From an uncultured Clostridia bacterium (lineage in GTDB: Bacteria; Bacillota; Clostridia; Oscillospirales; Acutalibacteraceae), in NCBI GenBank assembly GCA_944384815.1, contig CALWUW010000011.1, positions 1 to 45,700 of the forward strand: DNA of 45,700 nucleotides, given 5' to 3'. The stretch's first letter is position 1. Each line of letters begins with the position of its first letter. Position numbers and translations under genes: made by a program. The notes under the pieces are model-generated. The model saw only the letters and a list, made by a program, of their open reading frames with translations. It made no database searches and was not told where the DNA came from. Of the stretch, positions 14,584-22,023 are shown one piece after another.

Positions 14584-15930
14584 TTGGAGGAAAAAGAAAA
14601 GAAAATTAAGATTGGAGAAACCGGCATTTACGACGCTCGTCAGCTGGGAACTCCAAAAATGCTGATTTTGGGGCTGCAGCATACGTTCGCTATGTTTGGC
14701 GCCACCGTGCTTGTGCCCATTATTACCGGTCTCAGCATTTCCACAGCACTTCTCATGGCAGGATTGGGAACCTTGCTTTTCCATTTGCTGACTGGAGGAA
14801 AAGTTCCCGCATTTTTAGGTTCTTCCTTCGCATTCCTGGGCGGCTTTGCCATTGTGGCACCTAAGCTTATGGATGCCAATGGAGAAGCGACCATCACCAA
14901 CACGGAGATGCTGCCCTACGCCTGCGGCGGCGTAGTTTTCTCAGGGCTGCTGTATCTGGTGCTTTCCGGACTGATCTCCGTTTTCGGCGTGAAAAGAATC
15001 ATGCGCTTTTTCCCGCCGGTTGTAACAGGGCCCATCATCATCGCCATCGGACTGACATTGGCACCCAGCGCTATCACCAACTGCTCTTCCAACTGGCTTC
15101 TGGCGTTTATCGCTCTGGCTACTGTAATTGTCTGCAATATCTTCGGCAAAGGCATGATAAAAATTCTGCCCATCCTCATCGGTATTGTCGTTTCCTACAT
15201 TGCGGCACTTCTTATGAATGCAGTGGATTTTTCCGCTATCGAAAAGGCCGACATTGTTGGCGTGGCGCTGGATCCCGCTGCTTTCGCCAAATTTGATCTC
15301 AGCGCAATTCTCACCATCCTTCCTATTGCACTGGCTACTATGATGGAGCATATCGGAGACATTGCGGCCATCAGCGCTACCTGCCAGAAAAACTACCTGG
15401 CCAACCCGGGCCTGCACAGAACGCTTTTAGGTGACGGACTGGCCACCAGTCTGGCCGGTCTTTTCGGAGGCCCTGCCAACACTACTTACGGAGAAAACAC
15501 CGGTGTTCTGGCACTGACCAAGGTATACGATCCGAAGGTCATGCGCATTGCAGCCTGTTTTGCCATTTTCCTCTCCTTCTTTCCCAAATTTGAGGCTGTC
15601 ATCCAAACCATTCCTACTGCCATTATCGGAGGCATCTCCTTTGTTCTCTATGGTATGATCTCTGCGGTAGGCGCCAGAAATCTGGTAGAAAACAAAGTTG
15701 ACTTTACCAAATCCCGGAATCTGATCATCACGGCCGTCATTCTGGTCTGCGCTTTAGGGTTTGGGTCTGCTGGCCTTACTTTCCAGATTACCTCCACTTA
15801 CTCCATCACTCTTTCCGGCCTGGCGATTTCCGCTATTGCCGGTATCCTTCTGAACATCATTCTCCCTGGAAACGACTATGTGTTTGACAGCGGAGAAAAA
15901 GAGGAACCTGCTGTTACCTTCAAGGTGTAA
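14584..15930 (+). CDS. uraA: Uracil permease (NCS2 family)
   Basis: A 448-residue nucleobase:cation symporter with about 14 membrane segments, importing uracil for UMP salvage. Family motifs include GLQHTFAMFGATVLVP near residues 29-44, ATMMEHIGDIAAIS (the substrate-binding Glu of UraA) and GGPANTTYGENTGVLALTKVYDP (the second conserved Glu). This pattern is that of uracil rather than xanthine/urate permeases. The start is the TTG at 14584, 8 nt after GAGGAGG; no in-frame ATG lies nearby. Expression appears to be set by the leader peptide and attenuator upstream. I saw no PyrR-binding loop. Confidence 0.92.
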   Translation: MEEKEKKIKIGETGIYDARQLGTPKMLILGLQHTFAMFGATVLVPIITGLSISTALLMAGLGTLLFHLLTGGKVPAFLGSSFAFLGGFAIVAPKLMDANGEATITNTEMLPYACGGVVFSGLLYLVLSGLISVFGVKRIMRFFPPVVTGPIIIAIGLTLAPSAITNCSSNWLLAFIALATVIVCNIFGKGMIKILPILIGIVVSYIAALLMNAVDFSAIEKADIVGVALDPAAFAKFDLSAILTILPIALATMMEHIGDIAAISATCQKNYLANPGLHRTLLGDGLATSLAGLFGGPANTTYGENTGVLALTKVYDPKVMRIAACFAIFLSFFPKFEAVIQTIPTAIIGGISFVLYGMISAVGARNLVENKVDFTKSRNLIITAVILVCALGFGSAGLTFQITSTYSITLSGLAISAIAGILLNIILPGNDYVFDSGEKEEPAVTFKV

Positions 15931-15956
15931 GGTCCACCTCACTCATTGCACAAAAA

Positions 15957-15989
15957 AACCGGTCCAGCAATAAGCTGGGCCGGTTTTTT
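15957..15989. terminator. Bidirectional terminator between uraA and MATE gene
   Basis: AACCGGTCCAGC pairs with GCTGGGCCGGTT around a 5-nt loop (AATAA). An A-run lies on the left and a six-T run on the right, serving both convergent genes. Confidence 0.9.
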
Positions 15990-16022
15990 ATGCGTTGTAT
16001 TTTTAAAACAGGCTGAAGAGCT

Positions 16023-17435
16023 TCAGGATTTTTCTTTTCTTCCTCTTCCTTTTCTCCGTTCTTCCGGCGCATACCCCATCAGGCGAATCCGTCTGCGCAG
16101 CCAGCCTCCCTGCAAATAATACCCTACAAACAGCAGGGATGTAATGGACCAGGTCAGCGGATAGCTGAATACCACAGTTTGAATCGTATGCCATACAGGG
16201 ACAGCGGAAAAAATCCACACAACACGAAGTACGCAAACGCCCACACAAGTCATCAGCATGGGAACCACTGCGTCCCCGGTTCCCCGGATTGCTCCGGAAA
16301 GTATTTCAATGCAAACATACGTGGCGTAGCAGGGAACCAACAACTGCAGAATTTCCATCCCTCTTTTGATGACTTCCGTATCGTTTGTAAACAGCATATA
16401 CACATACTGACCGCCAAAATACAGAGCAACGCTCATAAAAATCGCTATAGAAAAGGCCATCACAAGGCAGATCCGCACACTTTTTCGGATGCGGTCATAT
16501 TTTTGCGCTCCAAAATTCTGCCCTACAAAAGTCATGATGGATACGCCGAAGGCTCCCATAATCATCCAAAACAGCCCATCGATCTTTCCGTAAGCGGTCC
16601 ATGCCGCTACGGTATCCGTGCCGAAAGAGTTCACACTGGACTGAATCAAAACATTGGAAACAGAATACATAACCGATTGCAAACCGGCCGGGATTCCAAT
16701 GGTTACAATCCGCTTTAAAATGGTACCATTAAACCGAATTTCGCGAATTTCCAGGCGATACGAATCCTCTGCCCGAGTCAATACCAAAATCACCAAAACG
16801 GCGCTGATCACCTGGGAAAGGACCGTAGCAATCGCCACACCCAAAATTCCCATCTGAAAAACTACCACAAACAGAAGGTCCAACACAATATTGGCAAGAC
16901 AGCTGGCCATAAGAAAATACAAGGGTCTTTTGGAATCACCGATCGCCCGCAAAATTCCAGACCCCATATTATAGATCAGCGAAGGAATAGTGCCGCAAAA
17001 ATACACTCGAATATAAGTGAGGGAATTATCCAAAATATCCGACGGCGTCCCCATAGCGCGCAGAGCTACCTCCGAAAAAGAGAGGCCTAAAATCATAATA
17101 ACTCCACCGCCCACAATGGACAAAGCAAACGCTGTATGTACGGAACGCTGAACCCCTTCTCTGAACTGGCCGCCGTAATATTGAGAAATAATCACCGTAG
17201 CGCCGGAAGAAAGGCCCACAAAAAAGCCTACCAGCAAATTGATCAAAGTTCCTGTGGAACCGCCAACCGCCGCCAAAGCTTCCTTGCCAACAAAATTGCC
17301 TACAACCACCGCATCTGTGGTGTTATACAGCTGCTGAAAAAAAGTCCCCAACAAAATAGGGAAAAAGAACATAAGCAACTGTTTCCAAATTATACCTTCT
17401 GTAATGCCATTCAGCGATACATTTTCCTTTTTCAT
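16023..17435 (-). CDS. MATE-family multidrug/metabolite exporter
   Basis: A 470-residue protein with 12 predicted membrane helices in two similar halves, typical of MATE cation-coupled efflux proteins. The N-terminal half has PILLGTFFQQLYNTTDAVVVGNFVG and AVGGSTGTLINLLVGFFVGLSSGATV. The second half has the matching GIPAGLQSVMYSVSNVLIQ and VAAWTAYGKIDGLFWM segments. The C-terminus is strongly basic (RRKGRGRKEK). The substrate is unknown. It has its own promoter on the minus strand and no linked regulator. A second, distinct MATE protein lies at 40333-41754. Confidence 0.92.
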   Translation of the reverse strand: MKKENVSLNGITEGIIWKQLLMFFFPILLGTFFQQLYNTTDAVVVGNFVGKEALAAVGGSTGTLINLLVGFFVGLSSGATVIISQYYGGQFREGVQRSVHTAFALSIVGGGVIMILGLSFSEVALRAMGTPSDILDNSLTYIRVYFCGTIPSLIYNMGSGILRAIGDSKRPLYFLMASCLANIVLDLLFVVVFQMGILGVAIATVLSQVISAVLVILVLTRAEDSYRLEIREIRFNGTILKRIVTIGIPAGLQSVMYSVSNVLIQSSVNSFGTDTVAAWTAYGKIDGLFWMIMGAFGVSIMTFVGQNFGAQKYDRIRKSVRICLVMAFSIAIFMSVALYFGGQYVYMLFTNDTEVIKRGMEILQLLVPCYATYVCIEILSGAIRGTGDAVVPMLMTCVGVCVLRVVWIFSAVPVWHTIQTVVFSYPLTWSITSLLFVGYYLQGGWLRRRIRLMGYAPEERRKGRGRKEKS

Positions 17436-17504
17436 TTTCTCAATCTCTTTTCCTTTAATCCTTTTTTCCCTAAGATTTTCCTAAAAATCTTTGCCTCTGC
17501 GTTT

Positions 17505-17533
17505 ATCTTACTTGCAAACCTTTGACACGTCAA
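17505..17533 (-). promoter_or_regulatory. Promoter of the first MATE gene
   Basis: Minus strand: TTGACG (17533-17528), a 17-bp spacer and TAAGAT (17510-17505), about 65 nt before the start codon. Confidence 0.7.
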
Positions 17534-17627
17534 GCATTATTTTACACACCGAATCATCTCTTCTGCTGCTGAAACATTAAACCTTTTTTCTGATGAAACC
17601 GTTCTTATTTCCAATTATTTTCGTAAT

Positions 17628-17661
17628 AAAAAGGAGGGATGCTGACGCATTCCTCCTTTTT
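17628..17661 (-). terminator. Terminator of the flavodoxin-like gene
   Basis: A 15-bp stem (17628-17642 with 17647-17661, core AAAAAGGAGG/CCTCCTTTTT) with a 4-nt loop and one wobble pair. The T-run lies on the minus-strand side, downstream of the gene ending at 17691. Confidence 0.85.
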
Positions 17662-17690
17662 ATTTCTCGAAACTATCCGATATTGGAAGC

Positions 17691-18110
17691 TTATTTCAAT
17701 TCAGCCTCAATTTTCTCAGACCATTCCAAAACGTTCTTTACGTCTTCATCCGTGGGTTTTCCCTTTTTGAAGAAGGAACTCTTTACAGCTACGCCCATAG
17801 GAGTTACAACATGCACGCCTTTGTCCTCCAGGCTCTTGGAAATGGCCTTTACGCCTTCCGTGCTTCCCTGATTGTTCAGCACATAGAAAGCAACATTCTG
17901 GGCACGGGCAGGCGTCAGGTCTCTGCAAAAATTCTCTACGGCAGTGGGAACTTTTCCGTTCATCTCCACACCGATAAAGACAACTTTTTCACCTTCACAG
18001 GGGTATGCCGGCGGGAGCTGATCGCAAACACACTGATGCACGCGGCCGATCTCAGAAGCAATAATCTGAGCGGATCCGCTTTTGGAAAAATGTAAAGACT
18101 TGGACTTCAT
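17691..18110 (-). CDS. Small flavodoxin-like protein
   Basis: A 139-residue protein with the flavodoxin alternating pattern: an N-terminal strand-loop-helix (LHFSKSGSAQIIASEI), then KVVFIGVEMNGKVPTAVENFC, NVAFYVLNNQGS and GVHVVTPMGV. In true flavodoxins the first loop is T/S-x-T-G-N-T and binds FMN phosphate. Here it reads SKSGSA, so cofactor binding may be weak or lost (inference). The ATG at 18110 is preferred over a TTG five codons upstream because GGGGGAA lies about 6 nt before it. It is monocistronic with its own terminator. The function is unknown; a redox or scaffold role is possible. Confidence 0.72.
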   Translation of the reverse strand: MKSKSLHFSKSGSAQIIASEIGRVHQCVCDQLPPAYPCEGEKVVFIGVEMNGKVPTAVENFCRDLTPARAQNVAFYVLNNQGSTEGVKAISKSLEDKGVHVVTPMGVAVKSSFFKKGKPTDEDVKNVLEWSEKIEAELK

Positions 18111-18151
18111 TCTAAATTCCCCCAATTATATAAAATATACATATAAAAGTA

Positions 18152-18160
18152 ATTATATCA
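18152..18160 (-). promoter_or_regulatory. Extended -10 promoter of the flavodoxin-like gene
   Basis: Minus strand TGATATAAT (18160-18152), an extended -10 with TATAAT about 40 nt before the start. The upstream region is too A/T-rich to choose a -35. Confidence 0.55.
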
Positions 18161-18260
18161 CATAATTTTATTTTTTTCTCCTTTTTTCACAATTTTTTGT
18201 TTTTTCTAGAGAATCTGCATCCTGTTCCTAAAAAAAGAGCATTTAATTTTTAAATATCTA

Positions 18261-18289
18261 TTGTCTTTTCAGAAAAACTCGATTAAACT
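18261..18289 (+). promoter_or_regulatory. Promoter of the zinc-ribbon repeat protein
   Basis: TTGTCT (18261-18266), a 17-bp spacer and TAAACT (18284-18289), some 40 bp before the start codon with an AAGGAGTGG site. Confidence 0.6.
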
Positions 18290-18327
18290 AAACATATATC
18301 GATTCTATTGATTTAAGGAGTGGTAGT

Positions 18328-19878
18328 ATGTATTCATATCCTTACGCGGCGCCGCAGCCCCAATCGCCTCAGCAAGCAGGGCTGGAGCATGTCAAAGGTT
18401 TTTTTAAAAAGCCTATCTGTGCTATTGTTGCTGCTCTGTATAGCCTTTCTGTTCTGATTCAGGTCATTATATTTGGAATGAATCTTTCCGCTATGGGACG
18501 ATATGGCTATTCAATGGATGCTTCCTCATTCTTTTCTTTATTCCTGCCGGTTTTGATCGGTCTTTTGATCTGCCTGGCCTTTTGGATGATCTACATAGCA
18601 TCTCTTCGATCCAGTCCCACATTTTCTCCTTCTGCGGGCCTTACCATTTTGTACACTTTAGCTATTATCTTTCTGGTACTTATCTCCTTGCTTTCCGTGC
18701 TGATGATTTTTATGATGATTATGTTTATTTCTACAGCCGGAAACGTTTCAAACATTCTTACCGACTTGTTAGATAACCCCACTATTCGGGAAAATTACGG
18801 ACCTTTTGCAGCAAACTTGCAAACTTTAGGATATTTCCTTTTCTTCTTGGTTTTACTGGTTTTGGGAGTCATCATTTTTGCCGCAATTTCGTTCCTCCGC
18901 TTTACAGGTTCCGCCAAAAAGAGCCTTCTAAGCTTTACCATGTACAAGGGTGGAAGCTTGGCTTGTGGTGTGCTTTGTTCTTTGGCCACTATAGCAAACA
19001 TCATTTCTTTAGTGGACGCGATTTCCAAATCCTCTTCTCTTTCTCGGTATTTTGAATCTTTGTCTGATTATGGCCTGGCCCCGGGGATCGGCGTTCTTAC
19101 ATTTATTTCTGCTGTGCTGAGTCTGCTCCTTACAGTTTGTTACGCCATTCTCTTCTTCTCTTATTACAGCTACGCCAATCGTATCAATGCAAATGCTCCG
19201 GCCATTCCCGGAAGATATGGTCCTTCCGATCCTCAGAACATCTATTCTTCCTATGCGTCCCCTTACGCGCAGCCGGCACAACCCACTCCTTATGCTGCTC
19301 CGTATCAGGCTTATCAGCAGCCGCAATCCAACTCTTATGCACAGCCGGCACAGCCTACTCCCTATTCGCAGCAATCCCAGCCGGCTCCTTATTCGCAGCC
19401 GCAGTCCCCTGCTGCCCCCTTTAATCCCTATAACACAACGCCCTATACCGCTTCCGCTCAGCCTGTCTCCCCGACGGCACCCACAGCGGAGATCCCTGTT
19501 GTGCAGCCTGTCGTGCCGGAAACGCCTGCCGTACAGCCAACAATGCAGTCCTCCGCACCGGAAGCACCCGCTGTACCGGAAATGCCCACTGTGCAGCCTG
19601 TGATGCAGCCCGCAGCGATGGAGACACCTTTCGTTCCCGAAACTCCTGTTGCGGAGCCTACCACGCAGCCTGTTGTTCTGGAAGCACCTGCTGTTTCGGA
19701 AGTTTCCGCCGAGCAGCCAGTGATGCAACCTGTAGTACCGGAAGCGCCTGCTGTGCCGAAAACGCCCGCTGCGGAACCGGCAGTATCCGAACAGGAAGAT
19801 ACATCGGTTTGCCCTAAATGCGGCAGTAAAATTCTTCCCGGCAGCAAATTCTGTTTCCGCTGCGGAAATCGTTTTTAA
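18328..19878 (+). CDS. Membrane protein with Pro-rich repeats and C-terminal zinc ribbon
   Basis: A 516-residue protein of unknown function. A short Tyr/Pro/Gln-rich start is followed by about six hydrophobic helices (about residues 30-60, 65-90, 98-135, 165-195, 207-230 and 250-285). A long cytoplasm-like Gln/Pro/Tyr-rich tail comes next, with repeated YAQPAQPTPY-type units (about 310-375). Then comes a Pro/Glu/Val region of four 20-residue repeats (about 405-490). The last 25 residues form a zinc ribbon (CPKCGSKILPGSKFCFRCG). The design recalls the zinc-ribbon membrane protein at 536-1618, but the order is reversed. Own promoter and terminator. Confidence 0.75.
   Translation: MYSYPYAAPQPQSPQQAGLEHVKGFFKKPICAIVAALYSLSVLIQVIIFGMNLSAMGRYGYSMDASSFFSLFLPVLIGLLICLAFWMIYIASLRSSPTFSPSAGLTILYTLAIIFLVLISLLSVLMIFMMIMFISTAGNVSNILTDLLDNPTIRENYGPFAANLQTLGYFLFFLVLLVLGVIIFAAISFLRFTGSAKKSLLSFTMYKGGSLACGVLCSLATIANIISLVDAISKSSSLSRYFESLSDYGLAPGIGVLTFISAVLSLLLTVCYAILFFSYYSYANRINANAPAIPGRYGPSDPQNIYSSYASPYAQPAQPTPYAAPYQAYQQPQSNSYAQPAQPTPYSQQSQPAPYSQPQSPAAPFNPYNTTPYTASAQPVSPTAPTAEIPVVQPVVPETPAVQPTMQSSAPEAPAVPEMPTVQPVMQPAAMETPFVPETPVAEPTTQPVVLEAPAVSEVSAEQPVMQPVVPEAPAVPKTPAAEPAVSEQEDTSVCPKCGSKILPGSKFCFRCGNRF
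19517..19790 (+). repeat. 60-bp in-frame tandem repeats
   Basis: Units begin near 19561, 19621, 19681 and 19741, each starting GAAGCACC-like or GAGACACC-like. Each encodes about 20 residues of the form P-E-A-P-A-V-P-E-x-P-x-x-x-P-x-x-Q-P-x-x. A shortened unit precedes them at 19517-19560. Units differ by many substitutions, so the array is old and retained rather than freshly expanded. Confidence 0.8.
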
Positions 19879-19900
19879 TGTAAGGAAAAAATAAACAAAT

Positions 19901-19942
19901 AGCGCACATATAGCGTAAAAACGCTGTATGTGCGCTTTCTGT
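19901..19942 (+). terminator. Intrinsic terminator after the zinc-ribbon repeat gene
   Basis: A 16-bp stem with one wobble (19901-19916 with 19921-19936, core AGCGCACATA/TATGTGCGCT), a 4-nt AAAA loop and a TTCTGTT tail. The next gene starts 25 bp beyond. Confidence 0.82.
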
Positions 19943-19960
19943 TACGGAAAGGAGATCTTT

Positions 19961-20155
19961 ATGTTTGGTCCATATCTTTATTTTGTAGAAAAAATTGACG
20001 GTGATTATGCACATTTGCGCCGCATAGATCCCGATTCCAATGAAAAAGATACCACTTTAGTGGCGCGGGCGCTTTTGCCCGAGGATATTTTTGAGGGATG
20101 CCATTTGCTCTGGGAAAATCTTCAGTACACCATAACGGACAAATCTGTTATATAA
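19961..20155 (+). CDS. Small conserved-looking hypothetical protein
   Basis: A 64-residue protein starting MFGPYLYFVEKIDGDYAHLR. The ATG at 19961 is 7 nt after AAAGGAG; the frame extends upstream into the terminator hairpin, so the longer form is rejected. The pattern VEKIDGDYAHLRR ... ALLPEDIFEGCHLLWEN resembles small clostridial DUF3006-like proteins (a beta-rich fold with an LPE..EG turn). That likeness is by eye only. No membrane segment or signal is seen. It is convergent with the ytaF-like gene only 4 bp away, with no terminator between them. Confidence 0.6.
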   Translation: MFGPYLYFVEKIDGDYAHLRRIDPDSNEKDTTLVARALLPEDIFEGCHLLWENLQYTITDKSVI

Positions 20156-20159
20156 AAAT

Positions 20160-20807
20160 CTAGATATTCATGGCCTTGATCCCAGCCAGGAGGATCAAGA
20201 CTCCTGCGCTGATAAACGCGCTGTCTATTTTTTGCAGCCGGCAAAATCTTCTCCCTATCCCCTGCCCGCACCAAACCGCCAAAAGACTCATCCCTAACGC
20301 CATGATAAATCCCATTGATCCGGAAACATCCGTCATTCCTGCACCAACACCGGCTGCCAAGCCGTCTACTGACAAAGCCACCGACAAGGCTATAGCCTCC
20401 TTTAAAGAAAGGCGACGTGAGGCGTCCGCATCCGCTTGTACAGGATCCGCATAGATCGTCAGAATGCAGCGGAGGTGAAAAACGGAAAAGCAAAATTCTT
20501 TCTTGGGGGATAGGTTTTGAATCCATCGTTTAAACATTCGATCAAAAAATTTGCTGACACCCATTAAAAGAAGCAAAAGCACTCCAATTTTCTTTGCTAT
20601 GCTTTCGGACATAACCGGCACAAAAATTTCTCCCAACCACAATGAACCTGCTAATGTGCCGCTGCAAATGACAGCAATCGCTAACAGAGAGATGGGAGGA
20701 ATCCGAACACGCTGCGCACCATAGGAAAAACCGGCCGCAAATGCATCCACCGATGACGCTAAAACCAAAAGAAATGCCTGAAAAATTTCCAGACAAAAGG
20801 CTTCCAT
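20160..20807 (-). CDS. ytaF: YtaF/MntP-like membrane protein
   Basis: A 215-residue membrane protein with six predicted helices in two repeated halves. Each half begins with an acidic helix motif: ASSVDAFAAGFSYGAQ near residue 16 and ALSVDGLAAGVGAGM near residue 140. This duplicated Asp motif is typical of the MntP manganese-export superfamily; the spacing and length match the YtaF branch noted among sporulation-associated proteins. The transported ion is not established. The start at 20807 is set by GGAGG 8 nt upstream. An upstream leader of about 180 nt contains a terminator-like hairpin. Confidence 0.82.
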   Translation of the reverse strand: MEAFCLEIFQAFLLVLASSVDAFAAGFSYGAQRVRIPPISLLAIAVICSGTLAGSLWLGEIFVPVMSESIAKKIGVLLLLLMGVSKFFDRMFKRWIQNLSPKKEFCFSVFHLRCILTIYADPVQADADASRRLSLKEAIALSVALSVDGLAAGVGAGMTDVSGSMGFIMALGMSLLAVWCGQGIGRRFCRLQKIDSAFISAGVLILLAGIKAMNI

Positions 20808-20881
20808 ATCTGTTCCTCCTTTTCTTTCTCCATAGTATGCAAAGAAAGAAAAGACTGTGCAAAACCAAATCTTATGAGAAA

Positions 20882-20932
20882 AAGAAAAAAGCACACGCAC
20901 ACTGCCTTTCCGGCAACTGCGAATGCTTTTTT
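20882..20932 (-). terminator. Terminator-like hairpin inside the ytaF leader
   Basis: Read on the minus strand, AGCA, CGCA and TGCC blocks pair in nested order with GGCA, TGCG and TGCT across small internal loops. The hairpin is flanked by A6 and T6. It lies between the predicted promoter (20986-21013) and the gene, so it would attenuate. A second stem-loop, AAGCTTT/AAAGCTT (about 20937-20957), precedes it. No known riboswitch consensus (including yybP-ykoY) was recognised. Confidence 0.5.
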
Positions 20933-20985
20933 CTACGAAAAGCTTTACCGCAAAGCTTCTCAATTCTCTCAAGCTATCTTTTATT

Positions 20986-21013
20986 ATTATAACGATATTT
21001 AATATAAAATCAA
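20986..21013 (-). promoter_or_regulatory. Promoter of the ytaF-like gene
   Basis: Minus strand: TTGATT (21013-21008), a 16-bp spacer and TATAAT (20991-20986). It gives a leader of about 180 nt. Confidence 0.6.
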
Positions 21014-21042
21014 TTTGAAAAAGTGCCAAAATAAAAGTTTTT

Positions 21043-21088
21043 TCTCACTTTATCTTACAAGTGTCGATAAATCTTACTTTTTTCTTAC
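21043..21088. promoter_or_regulatory. Direct-repeat boxes upstream of the vanRS-like genes
   Basis: TCTTAC occurs at 21053-21058, 21072-21077 and 21083-21088, with a TCTCAC at 21043-21048. Read on the other strand, the last pair is GTAAGA-N5-GTAAGA, an 11-bp period. The same dyad precedes the vanY-like gene at 23170. OmpR-type regulators bind such direct repeats, so this is the likely site for the VanR-like protein encoded downstream. Confidence 0.6.
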
Positions 21089-21131
21089 TTTTCCTTAAAA
21101 TTTCAAATTCGCATACAGCACAAACCTTTTC

Positions 21132-21140
21132 TGTTATACT
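21132..21140 (+). promoter_or_regulatory. Extended -10 promoter of the vanRS-like operon
   Basis: TGTTATACT (21132-21140) is an extended -10 with TATACT; no -35 match is found 17 bp upstream. This fits a promoter that depends on an activator at the repeats 45-90 bp upstream. Confidence 0.5.
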
Positions 21141-21169
21141 AAGACTGTAAGATAATAAGGCCGTGAAAT

Positions 21170-21257
21170 AAAAGCAGAAACACAAGAAGACAGGAAGAAA
21201 CAAATTGAGATTCCCAATTGAAACGTGGTTGTTTTCTTAGTTTGCTTTCTGCTTTTT
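21170..21257 (+). promoter_or_regulatory. Long terminator-like hairpin in the vanRS leader
   Basis: AAAAGCAGAAA (21170-21180) pairs exactly with TTTCTGCTTTT (21246-21256). Inside, AAGAAGACA pairs with TGTTTTCTT, and AATTG pairs with CAATT. A run of T follows. The structure lies between promoter and the regulator gene (start 21343), so it could attenuate or stabilise the message. Confidence 0.5.
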
Positions 21258-21342
21258 AACCTTCACTTTAACAAAAAATTATATTTCAGATATTTGTATG
21301 TAAGGCCAATAAAACGATCAATACCATCCTATGGAGGGCTGT

Positions 21343-22023
21343 ATGGAAATTTTAGTTTTGGATGATGAAAAAGAAATTACAGAGCTGGTAGAGGTGTATC
21401 TGAAAAATGAAGGATATCAGGTACGTCGCTGTTACACAGGAAAGGAAGCCCTGCAAGCGATTTCCCATCATCCTCCGGATTTGGCTCTTCTGGATGTAAT
21501 GCTGCCGGATATGGATGGGTTTTCCATTTGCAGAGAATTGCGGAAAACATATACCTTTCCTATTATTATGCTGACAGCACGAGTAGAGGACATGGATAAA
21601 ATCAATGGTCTTTCCATAGGCGCGGATGACTATATCACAAAGCCTTTCAATCCATTGGAATTGACGGCCAGAGTCAAAGCACAGCTTCGGCGGTATACCC
21701 GCTATAATGAATCTTCTGCCGGAGACATGATTCTGGACGTAGGAGGATTATCCATTAACAAGGAAACGCATCAGTGCACATTAAATGGAAAACATCTGAA
21801 TCTTACCCCTACAGAATTTTCCATTCTTTGGCTTCTTTGCGAAAATCGGGGAAAAGTAATTTCTGCTGAAGCTTTATTTGAAAAAGTATGGGGTGATAAG
21901 TTTTTAGACTGCAACAACACCGTCATGGTGCACATCCGAAGGCTTCGGGAAAAACTTCAGGAACCTCCCCGAAATCCTCGGATCATCAAAACCGTATGGG
22001 GGGTCGGCTATAAAATTGAATAA
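21343..22023 (+). CDS. VanR-like response regulator (OmpR/PhoB family)
   Basis: A 226-residue regulator. The receiver domain has the acidic pair D7-D8, phospho-acceptor D51 in LLDVMLPDMDG, and the conserved Thr and Lys in MLTA and ITKPFNP. The winged-helix output domain has LTPTEFSILWLLCENRGKV and TVMVHIRRLREKL, ending KTVWGVGYKIE. The phrases GADDYITKPF, LTPTEFSIL and IKTVWGVGYKIE are shared with enterococcal VanR. The ATG at 21343 is preferred to the one at 21331 because GGAGGG lies between them. It overlaps the kinase gene by 8 nt. Confidence 0.9.
   Translation: MEILVLDDEKEITELVEVYLKNEGYQVRRCYTGKEALQAISHHPPDLALLDVMLPDMDGFSICRELRKTYTFPIIMLTARVEDMDKINGLSIGADDYITKPFNPLELTARVKAQLRRYTRYNESSAGDMILDVGGLSINKETHQCTLNGKHLNLTPTEFSILWLLCENRGKVISAEALFEKVWGDKFLDCNNTVMVHIRRLREKLQEPPRNPRIIKTVWGVGYKIE

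Noticed and set aside
20808-20991. yybP-ykoY (manganese) riboswitch before the ytaF-like gene
   Set aside because: The position is suggestive, but the conserved riboswitch loops are not visible in the sequence.
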